A program made the translations under genes and the position numbers. Positions 48,101 through 48,778 of a stretch of 64,000 nt of DNA are shown here, piece after piece; the first letter of the stretch is position 1, and the number at the start of each line of letters is the position of its first letter. Location: contig NC_088321.1 of assembly GCF_910592395.1 (NCBI RefSeq), positions 2,106,001 through 2,170,000 of the forward strand, given 5' to 3'. The notes beneath the pieces are model-generated. The model was not told the origin of the DNA. It searched no databases and saw only the letters and a list, made by a program, of their open reading frames with translations. The DNA comes from Lineus longissimus. Lineage: Eukaryota; Nemertea; Pilidiophora; Heteronemertea; Lineidae.

Positions 48101-48778
48101 CAGATTCGCTTCCCGGCGAGATGATGGCCGTATTACCCATGCTGCACATGGAGCCGAAAATCGACTTCGTCCCGGACGAGGCAGATTATGTTGCGCCGTT
48201 ATACAAGACGGCGCTGAGAGCAGGCACACTCTCTACAACAGGTAATCATTGTTCACTTCTTCTTCTTCTTCAGAGTGTGAAATCTGTGACCGAGTGTCCT
48301 GCATGCACAGTGGAACCTCCCTTAGCGGACACCTCTGTATAAAGGACAACCTCTCTATTAAGGACGCTAATTTTGGTCCCTAATTGGTCATTTCCATTCA
48401 ATTTGACCTCTCTAATCAGGACACCTCTGTATAAAGGACAACTTCTCTATTAAGGACACTAGTTTTGGTCCCAATGTGGCTGTTTCCATTCAATTTGACC
48501 TCTCTAAATCAGGACACCTCTATAAAGGACAGCACTTATCAGTCCAGAGGGTGTCCTTAATAGAGAGGTTCTACTGCATATGAATGAAAAGATCTTTAAA
48601 TTGACTTGAAAAATCGTTTTAATAGTTCAGACAGTTCTTCAACTTACGTTAACCCACCTCCTTGTACATTTCAGGACACTCCACTAACTTTGTCGTGGCC
48701 ACCCATCTCCCGTCTGACAGACCTCAGGACTATTGGATCGCCAAAGGATCTGCTCTGCTCTGTCAGCTCAGCGAATAG
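1..48778 (+). CDS. DNAH6: Axonemal dynein heavy chain, DNAH6-like, 3' part (20 coding exons)
   Basis: Inner-arm axonemal dynein heavy chain, the ATP-driven motor that slides ciliary doublet microtubules. The joined exons 1-143, 829-982, 2377-2468, 4234-4471, 5249-5545, 6066-6257, 6966-7138, 7968-8148, 10043-10603, 11361-11528, 12873-13063, 14586-14920, 15390-15595, 16496-16732, 17745-17915, 19070-19156, 46296-46542, 47434-47597, 48019-48241 and 48675-48778 total 4,164 nt, divisible by 3, with no internal stop and GT/AG at every junction. In window residues: stalk helix and microtubule-binding domain about 1-130, return stalk helix about 131-209, AAA5 from about 210, AAA6 from about 490, C-terminal domain from about 910. 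Recognisable pieces are [60 protein letters not shown] and the tail [16 protein letters not shown]. These recall DNAH6 best; DNAH3, DNAH7, DNAH12 and DNAH1 are the alternatives. About two thirds of a roughly 4,150-residue protein lies upstream of the window. Confidence 0.93.
229..791 (+). mobile_element. Pogo-like MITE, 5'-truncated, with diverged 17/18-bp array
   Basis: Core CAACCAATTTGAGATCAAAACT and right end GGTTCTACTG/TA, but no left end. The internal array has drifted to about 28 units of GCTATAGAGAGGTTTCC type, unlike other copies. Confidence 0.75.
829..982 (+). CDS. DNAH6: Dynein exon b: microtubule-binding domain
   Basis: Acceptor TTTTCCAG at 821-828. Begins [19 protein letters not shown] after completing the split codon and ends VESVAK. 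The donor GTTTGT is weak, but the next exon continues the family sequence exactly. Confidence 0.92.
1498..1650 (+). repeat. Composite repeat between two pogo left ends
   Basis: A pogo left end (CAGTAGAACCTCTCTATT) at 1499 runs into a non-pogo segment beginning ATCACCATTTTC. The same segment reappears at 3046-3166, again just before a pogo left end, so it is a separate dispersed repeat. Confidence 0.5.
1650..1827 (+). mobile_element. Pogo-like MITE
   Basis: Left end CAGTAGAACCTCTCTATT, short array, right end GGTTCCACTG followed by TA. Confidence 0.85.
2079..2310 (+). mobile_element. Pogo-like MITE
   Basis: TA-flanked; both ends complete; five units of the GTCCTTAATAGAGAGGTT array. A good short reference copy. 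Confidence 0.88.
2377..2468 (+). CDS. DNAH6: Dynein exon c: end of microtubule-binding domain
   Basis: Acceptor CTACAG. Reads [19 protein letters not shown], the strongly conserved turn from the microtubule-binding domain into the return helix. Donor GTAAGT follows at 2469, leaving a split lysine codon. Confidence 0.93.
2516..3045 (+). mobile_element. Degenerate pogo-like MITE split by a TTAA element
   Basis: Left part 2516-2567 and right part 2920-3045 are continuous pogo sequence (TGTCCTTAA / TACAGAGGTGTCC) once the intervening element is removed; the TTAA at the junction is duplicated. Confidence 0.78.
2564..2923 (+). mobile_element. TTAA-flanked MITE, family B, copy 1
   Basis: About 352 bp between duplicated TTAA; begins AGGGTAACTCGTGTC and ends ATAGTATCACT. 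Further copies at 13,149, 34,157 and 38,251. TTAA target duplication is the piggyBac signature, though the terminal repeats are weak. Confidence 0.8.
3167..4116 (+). mobile_element. Pogo-like MITE with the longest array (31 identical 18-mers)
   Basis: Left end at 3167, right end GAGTTCCACTG at 4116. The first array block, 3282-3841, has about 31 near-identical GTCCTTAATAGAGAGGTT units. A second core (TCAAATTGAATGG) at 3856 starts another block of about 11 more variable units. Confidence 0.9.
4234..4471 (+). CDS. DNAH6: Dynein exon d: returning stalk coiled coil
   Basis: Acceptor CCCTTCAG. Encodes a long charged heptad helix ([17 protein letters not shown] onward) ending [11 protein letters not shown]. 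Donor GTAAGG. Confidence 0.94.
4616..4769 (+). mobile_element. tRNA-derived SINE, copy 1 (short)
   Basis: Box A-like TAGCCTAGTGGTTAAC and box B GGTTCGATCCC within a tRNA-like head, then a shared body (TTTCTGGATGAACCGG). Followed directly by a second copy. Confidence 0.8.
4771..5060 (+). mobile_element. tRNA-derived SINE, copy 2 (longer)
   Basis: Same tRNA-like head as copy 1, continuing through CATTCGAAGGAC-type and TGGTGTCTATGCCAGGGCAG segments also present in the reverse copy near 11.1 kb. The full element is therefore about 270-300 bp. Confidence 0.8.
5249..5545 (+). CDS. DNAH6: Dynein exon e: start of AAA5
   Basis: Acceptor GTTTTCAG, phase 0, 99 codons. Contains [19 protein letters not shown] and the AAA5 hallmark [15 protein letters not shown], then [10 protein letters not shown]. 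Donor GTGAGT. Confidence 0.95.
5546..6065 (+). other. Intron e/f: no recognised element
   Basis: About 520 bp of unique-looking intron. No TIR, array or open frame beyond chance was seen. Confidence 0.6.
6066..6257 (+). CDS. DNAH6: Dynein exon f: AAA5
   Basis: Acceptor CCTCCCAG, 64 codons, phase 0. Begins [11 protein letters not shown], completing the [13 protein letters not shown] motif started in the previous exon, and includes [15 protein letters not shown]. Donor GTAAGA. Confidence 0.95.
6310..6900 (+). repeat. Irregular minisatellite, GATAACCAGCTGGAAGAGT units
   Basis: About 14 occurrences of TTGATAACCAGCTGGAAGAG at irregular 25-60 bp spacing, centred on the palindrome CCAGCTGG. The reverse complement of the same unit occurs at 55,010-55,640. 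Confidence 0.85.
6966..7138 (+). CDS. DNAH6: Dynein exon g: AAA5
   Basis: Acceptor TTCCTCCAG. Reads [20 protein letters not shown] and then [14 protein letters not shown], highly conserved in dyneins. Ends in a split glycine codon before GTAAGA. Confidence 0.95.
7193..7802 (+). mobile_element. Pogo-like MITE with repeated core
   Basis: Degenerate left end (AAAACCTCTCTATT); right end GGTTCCACTG. The whole core plus array unit (TCAAATTGAATGGGAACAAC...) is itself repeated five to six times, unlike the 18-mer expansions. Confidence 0.8.
7968..8148 (+). CDS. DNAH6: Dynein exon h: AAA5-AAA6 helices; 3' end duplicated downstream
   Basis: Acceptor TATTTTCCAG. Encodes [17 protein letters not shown] through [11 protein letters not shown], the helical segment leading to the buttress. 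Donor GTAAGT at 8149. The last 45 bases and the donor recur twice more inside the following intron. Confidence 0.94.
8104..8620 (+). repeat. Tandem triplication of the exon h 3' end and its splice donor
   Basis: The segment from ATTCTCGAT in exon h through the donor and about 120 bp of intron recurs from 8272 and from 8445 (periods 168 and 173). Each repeat carries 45 exon bases followed by GTAAGTTACTCTG. The copies differ from the exon by one synonymous change (GAT to GAC). Confidence 0.93.
8574..8817 (+). mobile_element. TTAA-ended dispersed element, family A, copy 1
   Basis: TTAAAGGCCTACGCTG to CATTACCCTTTAA, about 244 bp. Reverse copy at 33,934-34,160; partial copies at 42,805-42,925 and 44,817-44,878. 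Its left end is fused into the exon h tandem repeat. Confidence 0.65.
9030..9459 (+). mobile_element. Pogo-like MITE with 15-unit array
   Basis: TA-flanked complete ends; array at 9150-9440. A reverse-oriented copy lies 170 bp downstream in the same intron. Confidence 0.88.
9630..9788 (-). mobile_element. Pogo-like MITE, reverse, short
   Basis: Reads CGTGGAACCTCTGTTAGCGG to GGTTCTACTG/TA. No array expansion; about 160 bp, near the minimal element size. Confidence 0.85.
10043..10603 (+). CDS. DNAH6: Dynein exon i: AAA5-AAA6 linker (largest exon)
   Basis: Acceptor TCTTCCAG; 187 codons, phase 0. Contains [35 protein letters not shown] and the stretch from [13 protein letters not shown] to IFKGLEKDI, all standard dynein landmarks between AAA5 and AAA6. 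Donor GTGAGT. Confidence 0.95.
11081..11330 (-). mobile_element. tRNA-derived SINE, copy 3, reverse
   Basis: Reverse complement of the copy 2 body and head (GGGATCGAACCCGGG, box B reversed; ACTAGGCCATG, box A reversed). Ends about 30 bp before the acceptor of exon j. Confidence 0.78.
11361..11528 (+). CDS. DNAH6: Dynein exon j
   Basis: Acceptor CATTCCAG, 56 codons, phase 0. A proline/acidic, family-variable loop ([14 protein letters not shown]) precedes the conserved [21 protein letters not shown]. Donor GTGAGT. Confidence 0.93.
11590..12800 (+). repeat. Roughly 59-bp minisatellite filling most of intron j/k
   Basis: About 20 copies of GAAAAGTTGTTCAGAATGTC followed by AAATAAACAACTTTTGTTCA and AATATTTTAG. 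Each unit contains an inverted pair (AAAAGTTGTT / AACAACTTTT) and ends TATTTTAG, resembling a 3' splice site. Confidence 0.9.
12873..13063 (+). CDS. DNAH6: Dynein exon k: AAA6
   Basis: Acceptor TTTTTTCAG follows a long TTTTAG-rich tandem array. Encodes [15 protein letters not shown] and the AAA6 strand [14 protein letters not shown]. Donor GTAAGG; split lysine codon. Confidence 0.94.
13149..13507 (+). mobile_element. TTAA-flanked MITE, family B, copy 2
   Basis: TTAAAGGGTAACTCGTG to CATAGAACCACTTTAA, about 355 bp, closely matching the copy at 2,564. Confidence 0.85.
13594..14095 (+). mobile_element. Pogo-like MITE with 17-unit array
   Basis: TA-flanked; duplicated core at 13,680 and 13,767; array 13,802-14,065 includes two GGTGTCATTAATAGAGA variant units in register 10 units apart, showing block duplication. 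Confidence 0.88.
14586..14920 (+). CDS. DNAH6: Dynein exon l: AAA6
   Basis: Acceptor TCTTTTCAG. Contains [30 protein letters not shown], the stretch from [12 protein letters not shown], and [15 protein letters not shown], the core of dynein AAA6. Donor GTAAGT. Confidence 0.95.
15390..15595 (+). CDS. DNAH6: Dynein exon m: AAA6 / C-terminal domain
   Basis: Acceptor CTCTTCCAG. Reads [20 protein letters not shown], then [16 protein letters not shown] and [12 protein letters not shown]. Donor GTACGT. Confidence 0.95.
15682..15987 (+). mobile_element. Pogo-like MITE
   Basis: Left end TAGTAGAACCTCCCTATT, two cores, five array units, right end GCTTCTACTG/TA. Confidence 0.82.
16110..16243 (-). mobile_element. 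Pogo-like MITE fragment, reverse
   Basis: Starts ATCCCTCTCTATTGAGG, contains TCAGGACACCTCTCTATTAA, ends AAAGGTTCTGGTGTG. Both termini are eroded. Confidence 0.6.
16301..16478 (+). mobile_element. Pogo-like MITE abutting the acceptor of exon n
   Basis: Left end CAGTAGAACCTCTCTTAA; right end GGTTCCACTG, TA at 16,479-16,480. Exon n starts at 16,496, so only the pyrimidine tract separates them. Confidence 0.88.
16496..16732 (+). CDS. DNAH6: Dynein exon n: C-terminal domain
   Basis: Acceptor TTTTTTCAG; a pogo-like MITE ends 17 nt upstream, so the branch point probably lies in the element. Encodes [14 protein letters not shown] and [19 protein letters not shown]. Donor GTGAGG. Confidence 0.95.
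16797..16862 (+). mobile_element. tRNA-derived SINE head fragment
   Basis: CATAGCCCAGTAGTTAACACCG and GGCTACCACGCACTAGGGCC match the SINE head; box B and body are missing. Confidence 0.6.
17226..17646 (+). mobile_element. TIR-bounded element with 44-bp minisatellite, family F, copy 1
   Basis: Ends CATGTTAGCTCATAA and TTATAGCTAACATG-like (ATAAGCTAACATGC) enclose about 8 units of TGTTTCATGTACATCAATGC ACGTGTAACATCATGTTGAC AT. The other copy lies at 20,974 in the opposite orientation. Confidence 0.82.
17745..17915 (+). CDS. DNAH6: Dynein exon o: C-terminal domain
   Basis: Acceptor GATTCCAG, 57 codons. Reads [20 protein letters not shown], a glycine-rich loop ([11 protein letters not shown]) and helices to HEDMFE. 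Donor GTGAGT. Confidence 0.93.
17950..18440 (+). repeat. Roughly 125-bp tandem repeat, 4 units
   Basis: Units contain an AATAATGATAATAATCATGG microsatellite-like part, TATATAGCGCTAAATCTAAC, and TTTCAGTCGCTCAAAGCGCTTC. The end resembles a retroelement tail adjoining a simple repeat. Confidence 0.85.
18464..18659 (+). mobile_element. Pogo-like MITE
   Basis: Left end CAGTAGAACCACTCTATC, right end GGTTCTACTG; inserted into the edge of the preceding tandem repeat. Confidence 0.85.
19070..19156 (+). CDS. DNAH6: Dynein exon p: C-terminal domain, precedes a 27-kb intron
   Basis: Acceptor TATTTCTAG, 29 codons. Reads [20 protein letters not shown] and ends LLKVIK. Donor GTAGGG. The continuation [13 protein letters not shown] is first found at 45,037 and, with a full downstream exon, only at 46,296. 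Confidence 0.93.
19250..19960 (+). repeat. 120-bp tandem repeat, about 6 units, start of the giant intron
   Basis: Unit AGATAAATTTGAAAATTGAT followed by GTTTTTTAATTCGCCAACCT and GATAACGATAATGACCAGTT. Units are over 95% alike by eye. Confidence 0.92.
19969..19999. repeat. Perfect 14-bp inverted repeat with 3-nt loop
   Basis: TATAGGCCCCAGAT - CCC - ATCTGGGGCCTATA, directly after the 120-bp array. Confidence 0.9.
20000..20970 (+). other. Giant-intron segment with a two-copy dispersed motif
   Basis: AAACCCAATTC(C/G)AT and ATGGACTATCGCAAAA recur at about 20,117 and 20,376, suggesting a duplicated roughly 100-bp unit. Otherwise no recognised element or gene. Confidence 0.5.
20974..21595 (-). mobile_element. 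TIR-bounded element with 44-bp minisatellite, family F, copy 2
   Basis: GCATGTTAGCTCATAA to GAGCTAACATGC enclosing about 13 units of CGTGCATTGATGTACATGAA ACAACATGTCAACATGATGT TACA. The array is the reverse complement of the one at 17,226. Confidence 0.87.
21676..21865 (+). mobile_element. TTAA-ended MITE, family G, copy 1 (3' eroded)
   Basis: TTAAAGGGGGACTATAGGCA at the left; body GTAAGGGCACTGGGTCATGT; the right inverted end is largely lost. Confidence 0.75.
22282..22726 (+). mobile_element. MITE with AAGACCACCATTGA inverted ends, copy 1
   Basis: GAGGCAAGACCACCATTGA to TCAATGGTGGTCTTGTCTC, about 445 bp. The same element is present in reverse at 46,631-47,090. Confidence 0.85.
23225..23815. 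repeat. GC-rich 14/15-bp minisatellite next to the GT31 stop codon
   Basis: About 35 units of CAGACCCCCGGGCGC with G/A variants (CGCC or CACC) and 14-bp forms lacking one C. It begins 7 bp beyond the GT31 stop, in its 3' UTR direction. All frames stay open because 15 is a multiple of 3; these frames are not taken as genes. Confidence 0.93.
23822..25168 (-). CDS. GT31-family beta-1,3-glycosyltransferase-like protein, divergent metal site
   Basis: Intronless CDS, 448 residues from the preferred Met at 25,168; the frame is open 30 codons further up, to a Met at 25,258. The chosen start leaves a short basic tail (MRVKLR) before a hydrophobic anchor ([14 protein letters not shown]), as in Golgi type II enzymes. 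In residues numbered from the upstream Met: RMAIRATWG 214-222, FVFLLG 234-239, [19 protein letters not shown] 264-282, [17 protein letters not shown] 287-303, FPPYC 351-355, DDIYFG 383-388. These match the GT31 (beta-3-GalT/GnT) block order. The usual DDD metal motif is N297-D298-N299, and the glycine-rich block after PPYC is replaced by IRPHIIMS, so activity is uncertain. NxT sites fall at 98, 343 and 420. The gene lies on the opposite strand inside dynein intron 16. Confidence 0.88.
   Translation of the reverse strand: MRVKLRTVLLYAILMLLVIIVGQQYSYMYPEKIQQVQITQRPPVLITRPVTPRKDYETLFNYFRRKPNDTEIVYIKRVEIQRMTIQQSWQLIEKLNQKVDMESDYLESKTIKPWWYNFPRKTHPFPRERPREYKSPTPMEFFGITSEVNRRDMHYLINQPHICNCKDMYLLIAISSEPSATPMRMAIRATWGRLQRANGQDIRFVFLLGSTGSTYHQSLIEAEAAQYHDIVQGSFLEAYNKLTDKALMMLKWTSKFCSNAKYVLKLNDNVMINPFKILRYLKKLHAKDLYWGKVVYLDTPQDKIAGQDRYASNVTWTGKTFPPYCIRPHIIMSIKTIQDMNLMSRRTPWVFPDDIYFGILAEKLGIALYDYSRGIGKIQYGPDPADVLANTTSPLMIVETHDSAQMTNNQHRFWLAVQQKLGDRDRKGSVLNLREITPVTMGDVYIET
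25169..25337 (-). other. 5' UTR part of the GT31 coding exon, with upstream splice acceptor
   Basis: Read on the minus strand, GTTTATATTTCCAG immediately precedes the segment starting near 25,337, so the single coding exon is probably joined to an upstream untranslated exon that was not located. The extra N-terminal 30 codons of the long frame fall here. Confidence 0.5.
25426..25793 (+). mobile_element. MITE with ATAGCATTCCGCG inverted ends, copy 1
   Basis: ATAGCATTCCGCGA to TCGCGGAATGCTAT, 368 bp; a second copy of almost identical length lies at 42,151. It sits just upstream of the GT31 gene. Confidence 0.88.
25891..26093 (+). mobile_element. Pogo-like MITE followed by a reverse fragment
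   Basis: Left end CAGTAAAACCTCTCTGTT, right end GGTTCTACTG/TA. A reverse pogo start (CAGTGGAACCTCCCTTAG) begins at 26,096 and breaks off near 26,145. Confidence 0.82.
26403..27090 (+). mobile_element. Diverged pogo-like MITE with long-period array
   Basis: Left CATTAGAACCTCTCTAATAA, right GGTTTCACTG. Internal units of about 60 bp contain GTTGTCCTTATTAGAGAGGT plus TGACGTAATG; a different subfamily from the 18-mer copies. Confidence 0.75.
27095..27560 (+). other. Giant-intron segment without recognised elements
   Basis: Between two pogo-like elements. AATCCGCTTAATTCC-type AT-rich sequence and no array. CGACTGATGTAGCGGTACAA recurs in altered form at 28,602, and CAGTGCTAACAGTTGACAAA at 28,657, so its last part is a two-copy dispersed repeat ending at a pogo insertion. 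Confidence 0.5.
27568..28091 (-). mobile_element. Pogo-like MITE, reverse, with five to six whole-core repeats
   Basis: AAAACCTCCCTTAGCGG to GGTTCTACTG. The repeated unit is about 85 bp (core plus one array unit), as in the copy at 7,193. Confidence 0.85.
28253..28466 (+). mobile_element. Pogo-like MITE
   Basis: TA-flanked; left CAGTAGAACCTCTCTATT, four array units, right GGTTCCACTG. Confidence 0.87.
28672..28780 (-). mobile_element. Pogo-like MITE fragment, reverse
   Basis: ACAAAACCTCCCTTAGCGG start; core present; ends in a second CCTCCCTTAGTGG, i.e. recombined. It shares its 5' flank with the copy at 27,568. Confidence 0.65.
29014..29358 (+). mobile_element. Pogo-like MITE with tripled core
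   Basis: CAGTAGAACCTCTCTATT to GGTTCCACTG/TA; three successive core copies. Confidence 0.87.
29870..30226 (-). mobile_element. Pogo-like MITE, reverse, 13-unit array
   Basis: TGTGGAACGTCCCTTAGCGG to GGTTCTACTG/TA; array 29,895-30,110 of AACCTCTCTATTAAGGAC. Confidence 0.88.
30537..30950 (+). repeat. Roughly 130-bp tandem repeat, 3 units, starting with a mariner-type end motif
   Basis: Each unit begins TACAGGGTGGTCCAGAAAAT and continues CTTCCACTACCAG(G/A)GGGTTAAC. The first bases resemble mariner-family terminal repeats, but no opposite end was seen. Confidence 0.75.
31061..31528 (+). mobile_element. MITE with 36-bp imperfect TIRs
   Basis: AGCGAGTTTCGGCATCGCTT... at the left pairs with ...AAGCGATGCGGAAACTCCCT at the right (about 33 of 36 match), both with TTACGATTACGA repeats. 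Interior frames show no transposase. Confidence 0.82.
31581..31943 (+). mobile_element. MITE with roughly 44-bp TIRs and TAA flanks
   Basis: TGCAAGTATCAATTCGTGTC then TTGTACCCCCCCTCCTCAAG at the left; its reverse complement, with few changes, at 31,900-31,943. Flanked by TAA on both sides, a 3-bp target duplication of the PIF/Harbinger type. Confidence 0.88.
32100..32460 (+). repeat. 54-bp tandem repeat, about 6.5 units
   Basis: AAGGGTAAATCAATCTGAAA followed by TTCTGAAGTTTGCACTGGGG. Exact 54-bp spacing keeps a minus-strand frame open, which is not a gene. Confidence 0.92.
32460..33170 (+). other. Giant-intron segment with G/C homopolymer runs
   Basis: No gene or TIR recognised. Contains CCCCCCCCC at about 32,955 and a G run at about 32,990. 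Confidence 0.5.
33175..33590 (+). repeat. 38-bp tandem repeat, 11 units
   Basis: GTGATCCTACACAGCATCAA followed by TACGCACTGTTGTGCACA; some units have TGTACA in place of TGCACA. Confidence 0.93.
33934..34160 (-). mobile_element. Family A element, reverse copy
   Basis: AAGGGGTATTACACTG to GGCATAGGCCTTTAA, reverse complement of the 8,574 element. It shares its TTAA with the family B element that follows directly. Confidence 0.62.
34157..34494 (+). mobile_element. TTAA-flanked MITE, family B, copy 3
   Basis: TTAAAGGGTAACTCGTG to TATGACTTTAA; lacks about 20 bp (TGAAATTGCGCTACGCCGAC) present in copies 1 and 2, as does copy 4. Confidence 0.87.
34495..35160 (+). other. Giant-intron segment, simple repeats only
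   Basis: GTGTGTGTGGGGGGGGG at about 34,614 and a roughly 18-base G run at 34,960. No element or gene recognised. Confidence 0.5.
35162..35339 (-). mobile_element. Pogo-like MITE, reverse
   Basis: CAGTGTGACCTCTCTTAGCG to GGTTCTACTG/TA; two array units. Confidence 0.86.
35399..36345 (+). mobile_element. Pogo-like MITE interrupted by a TTAA element, with 16/18-bp array
   Basis: Left part 35,399-35,555, then a foreign insert, then about 22 units of AGAGAGTGTCCTTAAT and AGAGTGTCCTTAAT type to 36,318, right end GAGGTGGCACTG. Confidence 0.82.
35553..35949 (+). mobile_element. TTAA-flanked MITE nested in a pogo-like MITE
   Basis: Perfect inverted ends TTAACTCTTTCAGTGCC / GGCACTGAAAGAGTTAA; about 397 bp. 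Removing it restores the pogo unit TCCTTAATAGAGAG, so TTAA is the target duplication. Confidence 0.9.
36580..37240 (+). repeat. Irregular tandem repeat with AAATGGTACCATTAGAAAGT
   Basis: At least seven units of the motif plus TCTCATCAAGAGCTTTCCAA and TGAATGGTCATGTCAATAGG, in alternating short (about 80 bp) and long (about 150 bp) forms. Each carries the KpnI-type palindrome GGTACC. Confidence 0.88.
37555..37823 (-). mobile_element. Pogo-like MITE, reverse, six-unit array
   Basis: CAGTAGAACCTCCCTTAGCG to GGTTCTACAG/TA; array of ACCCTCTCTATTAAGGAC. Confidence 0.87.
38251..38583 (+). mobile_element. TTAA-flanked MITE, family B, copy 4
   Basis: TTAAAGGGTAACTCGTG to ATAGTATCACTTTAA, nearly identical to the copy at 34,157. 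Confidence 0.88.
38590..39560 (+). other. Giant-intron segment with CTGT microsatellite
   Basis: (CTGT)n tracts at about 39,085-39,160 and 39,230-39,255 flanking the similar text GTGTGCCATCTGTCTG. A partial family A end (GTGTAGGCCTTTAAG) lies at about 38,800. No gene recognised. Confidence 0.6.
39570..39948 (+). mobile_element. Rearranged pogo-like MITE with internal inversion
   Basis: CAGTAGAACCTCTCTATT to GGTTCCACTA. Array units run GTCCTTAATAGAG up to about 39,800 and then switch to the complementary CTCTCTATTAAGGAC, so the element is inverted internally. Confidence 0.8.
40287..40746 (+). mobile_element. MITE with CAGTGTTCTCCACA ends and internal repeats
   Basis: CAGTGTTCTCCACAAGG to CCCTGTGGAGAACACTG. 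Interior holds three units of GCCACCCTACCTTGCTCTAG plus AACTTTGTAGAGGGTTCCTA. A related fragment (GGTTCTCCACAGGGTGTCCT) lies at 21,612. Confidence 0.85.
40930..41606 (+). pseudogene. Non-LTR retrotransposon (CR1/L2-like) ORF2 C-terminal remnant
   Basis: [13 protein letters not shown] at about 40,944 and, further on, [37 protein letters not shown] and HFGE before TGA at 41,602-41,604 are the standard reverse-transcriptase-ORF tail of CR1/L2-type elements. Frameshifts and an inserted element (about 41,047-41,352) break it. The 3' UTR resumes after a pogo insertion and ends near 41,899 in TTTTCATTCATTCA, a microsatellite tail usual for this clade. Confidence 0.82.
41047..41352 (+). mobile_element. 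Insertion with CTACACC ends inside the retrotransposon remnant
   Basis: CTACACCCTGTATTTTT at the left and TTATACGGTGTAG at the right form short inverted ends. An A run of about 24 lies at 41,289. It splits the remnant between APRYLAGL and the ACCGGTTCGCC segment. Confidence 0.6.
41613..41826 (-). mobile_element. Pogo-like MITE, reverse, inside the retrotransposon 3' UTR
   Basis: CAGTGGAACCTCCCTTAGCG to GGTTCTACTG, TA on both sides; inserted 8 bp after the remnant stop codon. Confidence 0.88.
42151..42519 (+). mobile_element. MITE with ATAGCATTCCGCG inverted ends, copy 2
   Basis: 369 bp, over 95% like the copy at 25,426 by eye, same orientation. Confidence 0.88.
42805..42925 (+). mobile_element. 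Family A element, partial, interrupted by pogo
   Basis: TTTAAAGGTGCATGCCGTTC through AGACTGATATATAAATA matches 8,574-8,692; the pogo element begins at the next base and the remainder was not found after it. Confidence 0.65.
42927..43140 (-). mobile_element. Pogo-like MITE, reverse
   Basis: CAGTGGAACCTCTGTTAGCG to GGTTCTACTG/TA; four array units. Confidence 0.88.
43223..43448 (+). mobile_element. TTAA-ended MITE, family G, copy 2 (complete)
   Basis: TTAAAGGGAGACTATAGGCA to TGCCTATATTGTCCCTTTAA; 226 bp with long, clear inverted ends. Confidence 0.88.
43795..44325 (+). repeat. 19-bp tandem array, pogo-related
   Basis: About 25 units of GTCCTTAGTAGAAAAGGGT. The flank GGTGGTTTCGCTG/TA resembles a degraded pogo right end, so this is probably an older or sister array. 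Confidence 0.82.
44330..44815 (+). other. Giant-intron segment without recognised elements
   Basis: No TIR, array or gene seen. A TATAAAT at about 44,538 has no supporting context. Confidence 0.5.
44879..46295 (+). repeat. 179-bp tandem array of partial dynein exon q copies with splice acceptors
   Basis: Eight copies of the first 137 bases of exon q, plus a 42-base spacer containing TATATTTCCAG, precede the authentic exon. Acceptor AGs fall at 45036, 45221, 45400, 45579, 45758, 45937 and 46116, then the real one at 46295. The first copy is truncated and lacks its own acceptor; the second carries a 6-bp insertion. Each copy lacks a donor and reaches an in-frame TAA in the spacer (after a PPSHPATYH tail). 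Confidence 0.95.
46296..46542 (+). CDS. DNAH6: Dynein exon q: authentic copy at the end of a partial-exon array
   Basis: Acceptor ATATTTCCAG. Reads [60 protein letters not shown] and [12 protein letters not shown], all dynein C-terminal landmarks. It is the only copy in the array that continues past SLKP and has a donor (GTATGA). Confidence 0.95.
46631..47090 (-). mobile_element. MITE with AAGACCACCATTGA inverted ends, copy 2
   Basis: GAGACAAGACCACCATTGA to TCAATGGTGGTCTTGTCTC, reverse complement of the element at 22,282. Its distal end has CCTATGAATATTCAAA repeated three times. Confidence 0.88.
47141..47338 (+). mobile_element. MITE with AGGGCCGTTTAGACGAC TIRs
   Basis: AGGGCCGTTTAGACGAC to GTCGTCTAAACGGCCCT, 198 bp, rich in ATCCGGAT. 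Sits in intron q/r. Confidence 0.9.
47434..47597 (+). CDS. DNAH6: Dynein exon r: C-terminal domain
   Basis: Acceptor CGACCTTAG. Reads [20 protein letters not shown], then FEFHVLTQ and [10 protein letters not shown]. Donor GTATGT. Confidence 0.95.
47611..47801 (+). mobile_element. Pogo-like MITE, diverged
   Basis: AGTGAAACCTCTCTATTAAG to GACGTTCCACCATA, in intron r/s. Confidence 0.75.
48019..48241 (+). CDS. DNAH6: Dynein exon s: C-terminal domain
   Basis: Acceptor TTCTTGCAG. Contains [25 protein letters not shown] and [18 protein letters not shown], typical of the C-terminal beta-barrel. Donor GTAATC. Confidence 0.95.
48307..48576 (-). mobile_element. Pogo-like MITE, reverse
   Basis: CACAGTGGAACCTCCCTTAG to GGTTCTACTG; two cores; in the last intron. 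Confidence 0.86.
48675..48778 (+). CDS. DNAH6: Dynein terminal coding exon
   Basis: Acceptor ACATTTCAG. Reads [20 protein letters not shown] and [14 protein letters not shown], then TAG at 48776-48778. This is the universal axonemal dynein C-terminus. Confidence 0.96.
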